From: CAKSUT01 sp045542335 | Lineage (GTDB): Bacteria; Bacillota; Clostridia; Oscillospirales; CAG-382 | Direction: 5' to 3' | Assembly (NCBI GenBank): GCA_045542335.1 | Contig: JAZQKV010000017.1 | Span: 1-64,000, forward strand | DNA: 64,000 nt | In this document: one piece after another, positions 51,516 through 59,710 of the stretch | Layout of the letters: every line of letters starts with the position of its first letter | Numbering within the stretch: position 1 is the first letter of the stretch | Translations under genes and position numbers: made by a program | The notes under the pieces: generated by a model | What the model was told of the DNA's origin: nothing | Databases searched by the model: none | Seen by the model: the letters and a program-made list of their open reading frames with translations, nothing else

Positions 51516-52283
51516 TTGGGAAAAAACAATTGTGTTCAAAAGACAATGCTCATTTTAAGGATTCTTGCCGATGCAAAGGGCAAGAGCGTGACGCTTTCGG
51601 ATATTTCGGAATTGACGGGAATAAATAAGAGTACCGCAAGCCATATTATCAAAGATCTTTGCTGCATGGGATATGTGACAAGGGTGAGCCACAGAGAGGG
51701 GTACACAACGGGTCCGGAGCTTTTCTTTCTCACACGCTATGGCAGATTTGGCGGCGAATATGTGAGCATTTGCCATCCGCTTCTGGAGTGGCTCTGCAAA
51801 AAAACAGGTGGCACAGCCATTCTTGCGGTTGTTGAGGGTGGAAAAAAGTATATTATTGACTATGTTGAGGGAGATTTGCATTATAAGGATTCGGGAGCTT
51901 TTATTATGGGCGACGACCTTTACAGAACTGTTACGGGCAGAGTGATTCTGGCAAATATTCCCACTCACGAAGCGTTGGAGATTTTCAACGAAAACGGCGT
52001 GCCGCCAAAAGGTCATTGGAATGAGGTTTGTGACAGGGAGTCATTTTTGCATGAGCTTTCGCTGATACGCAAAGACAGCGTTTTTGGTATGATCAATGAA
52101 AATGAGGGACGTGTGCTTTGTTCGTTTGCATCTGCGCTGTTTTCGGGCGCAAAATGCTTGGGAGCATTGGGACTTGTTGTTGCAAGGGAAGAAAAAACGC
52201 TTGATGGCGGTGAGCTTGCGGGTATAAACGAGCTTGTTTCACGTGCAAGAAAAGAATTCCAGCGAAGACTTGAGTTTTCATGA
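51516..52283 (+). CDS. IclR-family transcriptional regulator
   Basis: A 255-aa regulator. N-terminal winged helix (about 5-65: VTLSDISELTGINKSTASHIIKDL) and a C-terminal effector-binding domain (about 80-255: GGTAILAVVEGGKKYIIDYVE, RTVTGRVILAN, CSFASALFSGAKCLGALGLV). IclR members often sense sugar acids or aromatic acids; KdgR controls pectin use. This gene closes the mfd operon but stands right before the operon of four beta-helix genes, making it their probable regulator (inference from position). No ATG fits the start: TTG at 51510 or 51516 follows AAAGGAG; 51516 has the better spacing. Confidence 0.92.
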   Translation: MGKNNCVQKTMLILRILADAKGKSVTLSDISELTGINKSTASHIIKDLCCMGYVTRVSHREGYTTGPELFFLTRYGRFGGEYVSICHPLLEWLCKKTGGTAILAVVEGGKKYIIDYVEGDLHYKDSGAFIMGDDLYRTVTGRVILANIPTHEALEIFNENGVPPKGHWNEVCDRESFLHELSLIRKDSVFGMINENEGRVLCSFASALFSGAKCLGALGLVVAREEKTLDGGELAGINELVSRARKEFQRRLEFS

Positions 52284-52399
52284 ATATGAATAAAATGAGT
52301 TTTACATGGCATGATGCACAAATTTCGGGCAATTCAGATGCAAAAAAATGACTTTGTGCTGAACACTTCGTCAAATCAACCAAAAGTTGCGGATTTCTA

Positions 52400-52428
52400 T
52401 TGACGTAAATAACGGATTATGGTAAAAT
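52400..52428 (+). promoter_or_regulatory. Promoter of the four-gene beta-helix operon
   Basis: TTGACG (52400-52405), 17-nt spacer, TAAAAT (52423-52428). It lies 117 nt after the IclR stop, with a leader of about 95 nt. No clear terminator separates it from the IclR gene. Confidence 0.75.
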
Positions 52429-52527
52429 AAATTCGTATATAAAAGGCATTTGAAATAACTTTGATGTACATTTTAAAAGGACGGAATAATAGACCGTTCG
52501 CAGAATATTTTTTCGGAGGTAGACAAG

Positions 52528-54048
52528 ATGTTGAAGCTTGCTGACAAGGAATTTCTTTGCGAAATTGACAAAAAGGCGGAGGAGATGAAGAAAAAGATTC
52601 TCACCTCTCCCGACACAATTACATACACGGGCAAGGCACACTATGTTGCTGAAGACGGAAATGACGAAAACGACGGTCTTTCACCCGAAAAAGCGTGGAA
52701 AACAAACAAGAGGGTTTCCGATGCCTCAAAGAACGGAGAGCTTTGCGAGGGCGATGCTGTTCTCTTTAAGAGAGGGGATATTTTCAGAGGTCAGGTTGTT
52801 GTTGCTCCGGGCGTGACCTATGCTGCATATGGTAAGGGCGACAAGCCGAAAATTTATGGCTATGAGGTTGACCTTGCTGACCCCTGCAAGTGGGAGGTGT
52901 ACAACGCCGAAAAGCACATCTGGAAATACACCGATAAAATCCTTGATGCAGGAACTCTCGTGTTCAACCATGGCGAAAAGCACTCGATAAAGCTTATTCC
53001 CACATACACCCGTGAGGGCAAGTTTGTGCTTCGTGACAACACGGATGTACCCTTTGTTATGGAGGAGCAGATGGTAAGAGACCTTGACATTTTCTCTGAC
53101 ACACGCATGAGATTTACTGAGCCTCCGGCAGATGACGAAAAGCTTTTCCCTGTACCTTTGGTTACGCAGGAAGATTTTGGCGACCTTTATCTCAGATGTG
53201 ACGGTGGAAATCCCGGTGAAATCTTTGATTCAATCGAAATTCTTCCCAAGAGAAACACCTTTGCCATAGGCGGAAGAAGCAACGTTAAAATTGACAACCT
53301 CTGCATAAAGTATTGCGGAGCACATGGTATTGGCGGCGGCGGAAGTGTAGAGGGGCTCCGTGTGACAAACTGCGAAATAGGTTGGATTGGCGGCTCAATT
53401 CAGCACTACAACGGCTCAAACGCGCGTTGCGGAATTGTTACCCGTTACGGAAACGGTATCGAGATTTACGGTGCCTGCAAGGATTACACCGTGGACAACT
53501 GTTGGGTATACGAGTGCTACGATGCAGGTCTTACACATCAGGCAAGTGCCGGTGCGATGAAGAGAGACGTTTGCATGATTGACGTTTACTACACAAACAA
53601 TCTCCTTGAGGACAGCGTTTACAACATCGAGTATTTCCTTTCCGAAACAGAGAATACAAACAGCATAATGGATAATTTTGAGATAAGCGGAAACATCATG
53701 CGTCGTGCAGGCAACGGATGGGGCAGACAGCGTTACAATCCCGATTCTCCTGCAAATATCAAGAGCTGGGGGGCATCCAATCCTGCGAAGAATTACAGAA
53801 TTTTCAATAATATCATTGACCGTGGAACACAGCGTTTGCTTCACATCATCGCACAGGATAAAGAGAGCCTACCCGATATGCACGACAATATTTATATTCA
53901 GACCGAGGGCGGAAAGCTCGGTTTTATGGGTGTAAGAGACACCGAAACCGCAAAGACTCATTTTGCCTACGATGACAAAGCACCCGAAGTGCTTGCAGAG
54001 GTATTTGGCGAAAAGAACAGTGAGTTTTACTATTATACCGAAGAATAA
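52528..54048 (+). CDS. Parallel beta-helix protein without signal peptide (operon gene 1)
   Basis: A 506-aa member of the local beta-helix family. It starts with the helical lead-in (EIDKKAEEMKKKILTS), then HYVAEDGNDENDGLSPE, GDAVLFKRGDIFRG and VTYAAYGKGDKPKIYG. The coil repeats contain AHGIGGGGSVEGL, CEIGWIGGSIQ, GNGIEIYGAC, YDAGLTHQ and NIEYFLS. One usual residue differs: the AHIKGW box of its neighbours reads ANIKSW. No signal peptide. GGAGGT lies 8 nt before the ATG. It is the first of four co-directional genes with gaps of 37, 53 and 45 nt. Confidence 0.9.
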   Translation: MLKLADKEFLCEIDKKAEEMKKKILTSPDTITYTGKAHYVAEDGNDENDGLSPEKAWKTNKRVSDASKNGELCEGDAVLFKRGDIFRGQVVVAPGVTYAAYGKGDKPKIYGYEVDLADPCKWEVYNAEKHIWKYTDKILDAGTLVFNHGEKHSIKLIPTYTREGKFVLRDNTDVPFVMEEQMVRDLDIFSDTRMRFTEPPADDEKLFPVPLVTQEDFGDLYLRCDGGNPGEIFDSIEILPKRNTFAIGGRSNVKIDNLCIKYCGAHGIGGGGSVEGLRVTNCEIGWIGGSIQHYNGSNARCGIVTRYGNGIEIYGACKDYTVDNCWVYECYDAGLTHQASAGAMKRDVCMIDVYYTNNLLEDSVYNIEYFLSETENTNSIMDNFEISGNIMRRAGNGWGRQRYNPDSPANIKSWGASNPAKNYRIFNNIIDRGTQRLLHIIAQDKESLPDMHDNIYIQTEGGKLGFMGVRDTETAKTHFAYDDKAPEVLAEVFGEKNSEFYYYTEE

Positions 54049-54085
54049 TATCTGAAAATACGCATAGAAAACGGAGGACAGAGCA

Positions 54086-55534
54086 ATGCTTGAATACGCA
54101 ACAAAAGAGCTTTATGAGGAGCTTGACAAAAAAGCTGACGACATGAGGAAGGCGATTCTCGCCACAAAAACAGATGTAACTTACACCGGCAAGGCGCACT
54201 ATGTTGCAAACGACGGAAACGATGAGAACGACGGCCTTACTCCCGAAACCGCATGGAAAACCAACGCAAGGGTTTCGGAGGCAGAGCTTTGTGAGGGCGA
54301 TGCGGTCTTCTTCAAGAGAGGAGACCTTTTCAGAGGTCAGCTCAAGACCAAGCCCGGTGTTACCTATTCCGCATACGGCGAGGGCGACAAGCCGAAGATT
54401 TATTCATACCATGAAAATGCCGCAATCCCCGAAAAGTGGGAGCTTTACAACAAGGAGCTTAATATCTGGCGTTACAAGGACCCTATGCTTGATTCAGGAA
54501 CAATAGTTTTCAACGAGGGCGAACACGTCGGTCTCAAGGAAATCCCCTCATTTATTGATGGTGAGTTCAGGGTAAGAAAAGAGCCGGAAAAGAAATATGT
54601 ATTTGAAGAGCACCTCACAAAGGAGTTTATGTTCTTCCAGGACAACTGCGGAAAGCTTAATCCCGCCGGTAAGCCTTGTCCCGGAGATCCTGCAAACAAC
54701 AACGGTTTTCTCTATCTCAAGTTTTCCGGCGGCAACCCCGGCGAGGTGTTTGATTCAATTGAATTTTTGCCGAAGTTCAACCTTGTGCAGATAGGTGGCG
54801 ACAACATTCACATAGACAACCTCTGCATAAGATATGCCGGAGCACACGGTATTGGTGCAGGTACGGTTGACGGACTTTGCGTTACAAACTGCGAAATCGG
54901 CTGGATTGGCGGTACGATTCAGTTCTACAGTTCCGAGACAGGACACGTTGTTCGTTACGGAAACGGTGTTGAAATTTACGGCGGATGCCACAATTACACA
55001 ATTTCAAACTGCTGGATTTACGAGTGCTATGACGCAGGTGTGACCCATCAGGTTCAGGCGAGGGAAAGACATCTTGATATGTTTGACGTTACCTACAGCG
55101 ACAACCTCATTGAAAAATGCGTTTACAACATTGAATATTTCCTCTCACGCCTCACCCCCGAAAACACCTGTACCATGAAGAATTTCATTATAAAGAACAA
55201 CTTCCTTCGTTTCAGCGGATTCGGTTGGGGCAGACAGCGTCCCGGTCACGCAAACGCACACATCAAGGGATGGGATGCGGATAATCCTGCCATAAACTAT
55301 GTTATTGAAAACAACATTCTTGACAGAGCCACCGACATGATGGTCCACATCGGATACAACCGTGGAGAAGACCCCGTTCTTAAGAACAACACCTATATCC
55401 AATATCCCAATGCACAGTTCGGACGTATCGGCAAGGCTCCCACAGACCTTGTTACATATGATATTGAAAGAATCGACAAAATTGCCGCAGAAAAATTCTT
55501 TGATGAGGGCGGAAAGTTCTATATCGCATATTAA
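54086..55534 (+). CDS. Parallel beta-helix protein without signal peptide (operon gene 2)
   Basis: A 482-aa paralogue, closest in look to the first operon gene: lead-in ELDKKADDMRKAILAT, HYVANDGNDENDGLTPE, GDAVFFKRGDLFRG, AHGIGAGTVDGL, CEIGWIGGTIQ, GNGVEIYGGC, YDAGVTHQ, NIEYFLS, GWGRQRPGHANAHIKGW and NNTYIQY. No export signal or wall anchor is present. GGAGG precedes the ATG by 9 nt. The conserved Asp, Glu and His residues on successive coils are the best candidates for an active site, by analogy with beta-helix lyases and hydrolases; not proven. Confidence 0.9.
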   Translation: MLEYATKELYEELDKKADDMRKAILATKTDVTYTGKAHYVANDGNDENDGLTPETAWKTNARVSEAELCEGDAVFFKRGDLFRGQLKTKPGVTYSAYGEGDKPKIYSYHENAAIPEKWELYNKELNIWRYKDPMLDSGTIVFNEGEHVGLKEIPSFIDGEFRVRKEPEKKYVFEEHLTKEFMFFQDNCGKLNPAGKPCPGDPANNNGFLYLKFSGGNPGEVFDSIEFLPKFNLVQIGGDNIHIDNLCIRYAGAHGIGAGTVDGLCVTNCEIGWIGGTIQFYSSETGHVVRYGNGVEIYGGCHNYTISNCWIYECYDAGVTHQVQARERHLDMFDVTYSDNLIEKCVYNIEYFLSRLTPENTCTMKNFIIKNNFLRFSGFGWGRQRPGHANAHIKGWDADNPAINYVIENNILDRATDMMVHIGYNRGEDPVLKNNTYIQYPNAQFGRIGKAPTDLVTYDIERIDKIAAEKFFDEGGKFYIAY

Positions 55535-55587
55535 AAAGCCTTTGGCACTATGACAGAATCAAAAAATACTTTTCGGAGGATAAAACA

Positions 55588-57000
55588 ATGGCACTCAATT
55601 ATGCAACACCCGAATTTCTTGCAGAGCTTGACAAAAAAGCCGACGAAATGCGTGAAAAGATACTGGGCACCAAAACTGAGGTTACATACACAGGCAAGGC
55701 GTACTACGTTTCAAATGACGGAAACGATGCAAATGACGGCTCGGAAAATGCTCCCTGGGCGACACTTGCAAAGGCTTCCGAGGCAGAGCTTTGCGAGGGT
55801 GACGCTGTATTTTTCAAGAGAGGCGACCTTTTCAGAGGTCAGCTTATCACAAAGCAGGGCGTAACATATTCCGCATATGGAGAAGGCTCAAAGCCCAAAC
55901 TCTATGGCTCTCCATTTGACATGGCAGACGAGAGCAAATGGATTCTCACCGACACTCCCGACGTTTATATGTATGATGCAGAGCTTTGCAACGACATTGG
56001 CGCACTTGTATTTAACCACGGCGAAAGCTGGGGCATTAAAGTTATGAAGCTTCGCAATGACGAAAACGACGACTGCCTCAACCTTGAAACAGGCGAACCC
56101 TTTAACAGCTATCGTGACCTTTGCCACGACCTTGATTTCTGGCACGCATACCGTGAAAACGAGGAAAAGGCTCTTTACCTCTGTTCAAAGGAGGGCAATC
56201 CCGGTCAGCGTTTCAAATCCATTGAATTTTCGCCAAAGGGCAACCTTATAAGAGGTACACACGGTGTCACAATCGACAATCTCTGCATCAAATATTGCGG
56301 AAGCCACGGTGTTGGTGCAGGCACAACCCATGACCTTAAAATCCAGAACTGTGAGTTCGGCTGGATAGGCGGCTCTATTCAGGGCGAGGCGATTTTCGGA
56401 AGAAAGCACCCCACTCGTTTCGGCAACGCCGTTGAGATTTACGGTGGCTGTGAGAACTATTCCGTTGTCAACAGCTGGTTTTATCAGGTTTACGATGCGG
56501 CAATTACCCATCAGGTAAATGCACGGGGTCAGCATATCGACATGAAAAACGTGCTTTATGCCGACAACCTCATCGAAACAAGCTCCTATTCCATCGAGTA
56601 TTTCCTCTCTGCCGTTGAGGATACGGGCAGTATGATGGATAACTACATCGTTGAAAACAACTTCTGTCGCAATGCAGGCTACGGCTGGGGTGATCAGCGT
56701 CCCGACAAGGACACTCCTGCTCACATCAAGGGCTGGAATGCCGACAACCCTGCAAGAGGATATATCATAAGAAACAACATCTTCGACAGAGGTCGCTATA
56801 ATATTCTTCAATCCGGATGCATGGATAAGGAGTCCGAGGCAAAGCTTGAAAACAACATCTATATTCAGTATGAGGGCAACCGCCTTGGAAACTTCGGAAA
56901 GAATCCTGCACCCATGATGATGTTTGACGAAAGCGCAGAGGATGTCATAAAGAATACTTACGGCGACAAGGGTGCAAAGGTTTATTGGGTTAAGAAATAA
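55588..57000 (+). CDS. Parallel beta-helix protein without signal peptide (operon gene 3)
   Basis: A 470-aa paralogue, the shortest of the family. Lead-in ELDKKADEMREKILGT, YYVSNDGNDANDGSEN, GDAVFFKRGDLFRG, SHGVGAGTTHDL, CEFGWIGGSIQ, GNAVEIYGGC, YDAAITHQ, SIEYFLS, GWGDQRPDKDTPAHIKGW, NNIFDRG. Alanine replaces glycine in the YDAG box. GGAGG precedes the ATG. No signal peptide. It could work on oligosaccharides taken up by the cell, or be exported without a classical signal. Confidence 0.9.
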   Translation: MALNYATPEFLAELDKKADEMREKILGTKTEVTYTGKAYYVSNDGNDANDGSENAPWATLAKASEAELCEGDAVFFKRGDLFRGQLITKQGVTYSAYGEGSKPKLYGSPFDMADESKWILTDTPDVYMYDAELCNDIGALVFNHGESWGIKVMKLRNDENDDCLNLETGEPFNSYRDLCHDLDFWHAYRENEEKALYLCSKEGNPGQRFKSIEFSPKGNLIRGTHGVTIDNLCIKYCGSHGVGAGTTHDLKIQNCEFGWIGGSIQGEAIFGRKHPTRFGNAVEIYGGCENYSVVNSWFYQVYDAAITHQVNARGQHIDMKNVLYADNLIETSSYSIEYFLSAVEDTGSMMDNYIVENNFCRNAGYGWGDQRPDKDTPAHIKGWNADNPARGYIIRNNIFDRGRYNILQSGCMDKESEAKLENNIYIQYEGNRLGNFGKNPAPMMMFDESAEDVIKNTYGDKGAKVYWVKK

Positions 57001-57045
57001 TAATTCCGAATCGGGACAAAAGCTTTTTATGAAAGGATTTGAAAA

Positions 57046-59547
57046 ATGACACAAATAAAGAGAATAATGACACTTTTGCTTGCAGGCGTGCTTGCGATAT
57101 CGACAATGCTCACCTCCTGCAATACCGACGTAAACCCCGATGAAACCGAAAAAACAGACGGTGAAAGCAAGCAGGAAGAAATTGTTGAAGAACCTTATGA
57201 GGAGGTTTTTACTTACGAAACCGAAAACGGGACTATCGAGTATTCCTCCGAGGTTGGGAAAATTGCAGAATATCCGGCTCTCAAGGCACTTGAGATTGCC
57301 GAAGACACGGTGACATATGTTGACGATGAGTATTTTGCCGCCCTTGATGCAAAGGCAAATGCAATGCGTGATAAGATACTTAACACCGAAACAACAATTG
57401 TCCCCGAGGGCGATGCAAAGGAATATTATGTTTCCATGACGGGCGATGACTCCGCAGACGGCGAAACTCCAGAAACTGCATGGAAAACACTTGGAAATGT
57501 AAGCGGCTCGGAGAACCTTAATGCAGGAGATGTCATCTATTTTGAAAGAGGCGGCGTGTGGAGAGGTCAGCTCCAGACCATGCCCGGCGTGACATACACG
57601 GCTTATGGCGATGTTGCAAACGGAAAGCCTGCCCTCTACGGCTCACCCGAGGACGGCGCAGATGCAAAAAAGTGGGCGCTTGTTTTTGAGGACAAGCTCA
57701 CGGGCAAAAAGATATGGCAGTATCAGAACAAGCTTATGGATTCCGGAACACTTGTGTTTAACCACGGCGAAGCAGGCTGTGCATATAAGGAAGTTCCAAA
57801 CTATATTGACGGCAAATATATGCTCAGAAGGAACAATTCCGTTGAGTTTGATTACACCGTGGAGCTTGATAACGACCTTGAAATGTTCCAAGCAGCAGAC
57901 AGCGAAATCAAAAACGGAGTTCCCAATGTCGGAAGTGTCAACAACGTGGGTTATATCTATCTCAGATGCGACAGCGGAAATCCCGGTGAAGTTTTTGATT
58001 CGATTGAATTTCTTCCGAGAAGAAACGGTTTTCAGGTTGGCGGCAACGAGGGAGTTACCATTGACAACTTCTGCATAAAGTATGTTGGTTCTCACGGCGT
58101 GGGTGCAGGAACCTGCAAGGACCTGACAATTACAAACTGTGAGCTTGCTTGGATAGGTGGCGGTATTCAGACATATCAGTTCAGAGGTGACACAACAGGT
58201 CGTGTAACACGTTACGGAAACGCAATTGAAATTTATGGCGGTTGCGACGGATATGTTGTTGACAACTGTTATATATGGCAGGCATATGATGCAGGTGTCA
58301 CGCATCAGGTTGGCGTTTCAGACGGTCCGAAAGTTTACTACATGAACGATATTTACTACACAAACAACCTCATTGAGTATTGCACATATAACGTTGAATA
58401 TTTCCTTTCGGGTGTTCCCCAAGACAATCCCAGCATGATGAACAACGTAAACATTTCGGACAACATCATGCGTTATGCCGGAAACGGTTGGGGTGAACAG
58501 CGTCCTGACACAGGTTCTGCGGCGCACATCAAAAGCTGGTCATCATCAAACCCTGCAACGGATTTTGTTATCGAGAGAAACATTTTTGACAGAGGTTATC
58601 ACAGACTTTTCCATATTGCTTCTACTCTTGAAGAGCATCTTCCCATAATGCGTGACAATGTTTATATTCAGTATAACGGTGCAAAGCTTGGAATGTTTGG
58701 CCCCGGCTCACCAAAGGATCAGGTTTATGATGAAAATGTTGCAGCACTTATAAATGAGGGGTATATAAAGGACGTAACCGCAGATATACGCTATGCTCGT
58801 CCCGAACCCGGAATGGCTGTTTTTGAGCCTACAAGTGAGTATGACGATTATCTCGACAGTCTCCCGTCGTATTCCTATGTTGACTCGAACGGAACCCTTA
58901 TTCCTTTCAGAGTGGTTTACCCTGCAAGCTACACTAAGGGGGATAAGCTTCCAATGGTGGTTGTTCTCCACAATGAGTATCAGAACGGAAGCGAAAACCG
59001 TGAGCAGGCAAGGCTGAATGCGGATCTTGCAAGAAGTGCCTACAAACTTTGGGCAGGTTCTTCTGCCAACTGTATATTCCTTTTCCCTCAATGCCGTGAC
59101 GGATATAAATGGGTGAACACAAAGCTTGCCGCAACATATTCCATGGATGAGGTCGGCGAAAGCAGACACCTGAAGGCTGTGGCAGAGCTTATTCCTGTTG
59201 CTGCGGAATATTTCGGCGCTGACACAACAAACATAAGCGTTTCCGGCACATCCGAGGGAGCAACGGCTGCATGGGACATTGCAATGCGTCATCCGGAGCT
59301 TTTCAGCCGTGCAATGATGGTGTGCGGTGCGGTTGACCCCACTCACGCAGAGGCTCTTGGCAACATGGAGGTTTATGTTTTCCATGGAACAAACGACGTT
59401 AAGGTGAGAATTGCAGGCGTTGACGCTGCAATTGAGCAGATGAAGTCGGCGGGCGCAAATATCACCTATAATCAAGTTGAGGGCGCAATGCACGATTGCT
59501 GGAAGCAGGTTCAGACAGGCGATGCAGTTAAAAAACTTGTTGGATAA
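57046..59547 (+). CDS. Lipoprotein with parallel beta-helix and C-terminal serine esterase
   Basis: An 833-aa two-domain enzyme. The signal peptide ends in lipobox LTSC with acyl Cys25, followed by a Glu-rich linker. The family beta-helix (about 125-590) has the lead-in ALDAKANAMRDKILNT, SHGVGAGTCKDL, WIGGGIQ, EIYGGC, YDAGVTHQ, VEYFLS and AHIKSW. The C-terminal alpha/beta-hydrolase (about 610-833) resembles CE1/feruloyl-type and PHB-depolymerase-like esterases. Its triad is visible: Ser736 in GTSEGA, Asp784 in GTNDVK and His816 in AMHDCW. A membrane-held enzyme that both handles a polysaccharide and removes acyl groups fits best. It is the last gene of the operon. Confidence 0.92.
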   Translation: MTQIKRIMTLLLAGVLAISTMLTSCNTDVNPDETEKTDGESKQEEIVEEPYEEVFTYETENGTIEYSSEVGKIAEYPALKALEIAEDTVTYVDDEYFAALDAKANAMRDKILNTETTIVPEGDAKEYYVSMTGDDSADGETPETAWKTLGNVSGSENLNAGDVIYFERGGVWRGQLQTMPGVTYTAYGDVANGKPALYGSPEDGADAKKWALVFEDKLTGKKIWQYQNKLMDSGTLVFNHGEAGCAYKEVPNYIDGKYMLRRNNSVEFDYTVELDNDLEMFQAADSEIKNGVPNVGSVNNVGYIYLRCDSGNPGEVFDSIEFLPRRNGFQVGGNEGVTIDNFCIKYVGSHGVGAGTCKDLTITNCELAWIGGGIQTYQFRGDTTGRVTRYGNAIEIYGGCDGYVVDNCYIWQAYDAGVTHQVGVSDGPKVYYMNDIYYTNNLIEYCTYNVEYFLSGVPQDNPSMMNNVNISDNIMRYAGNGWGEQRPDTGSAAHIKSWSSSNPATDFVIERNIFDRGYHRLFHIASTLEEHLPIMRDNVYIQYNGAKLGMFGPGSPKDQVYDENVAALINEGYIKDVTADIRYARPEPGMAVFEPTSEYDDYLDSLPSYSYVDSNGTLIPFRVVYPASYTKGDKLPMVVVLHNEYQNGSENREQARLNADLARSAYKLWAGSSANCIFLFPQCRDGYKWVNTKLAATYSMDEVGESRHLKAVAELIPVAAEYFGADTTNISVSGTSEGATAAWDIAMRHPELFSRAMMVCGAVDPTHAEALGNMEVYVFHGTNDVKVRIAGVDAAIEQMKSAGANITYNQVEGAMHDCWKQVQTGDAVKKLVG

Positions 59548-59644
59548 GAATGAATATTGGGATTTGCAAAGACGTGTTGTATCGGCAGAATAAAATAACA
59601 CGGTTACTTCACAGCAATTTTCAGATTTAACTTTAATATTTTTC

Positions 59645-59680
59645 ACAAAAAAATTCCTCCGCATAATGCGGAGGAATTTT
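59645..59680 (-). terminator. Bidirectional terminator between the beta-helix operon and pfkA
   Basis: 14-bp stem AAAATTCCTCCGCA / TGCGGAGGAATTTT with a 3-nt loop. The T-run is best on the minus strand (pfkA side), but the stem sits between convergent genes and may serve both. Confidence 0.92.
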
Positions 59681-59710
59681 GCATAATATTAAACTGACAA
59701 TATATGGCGA

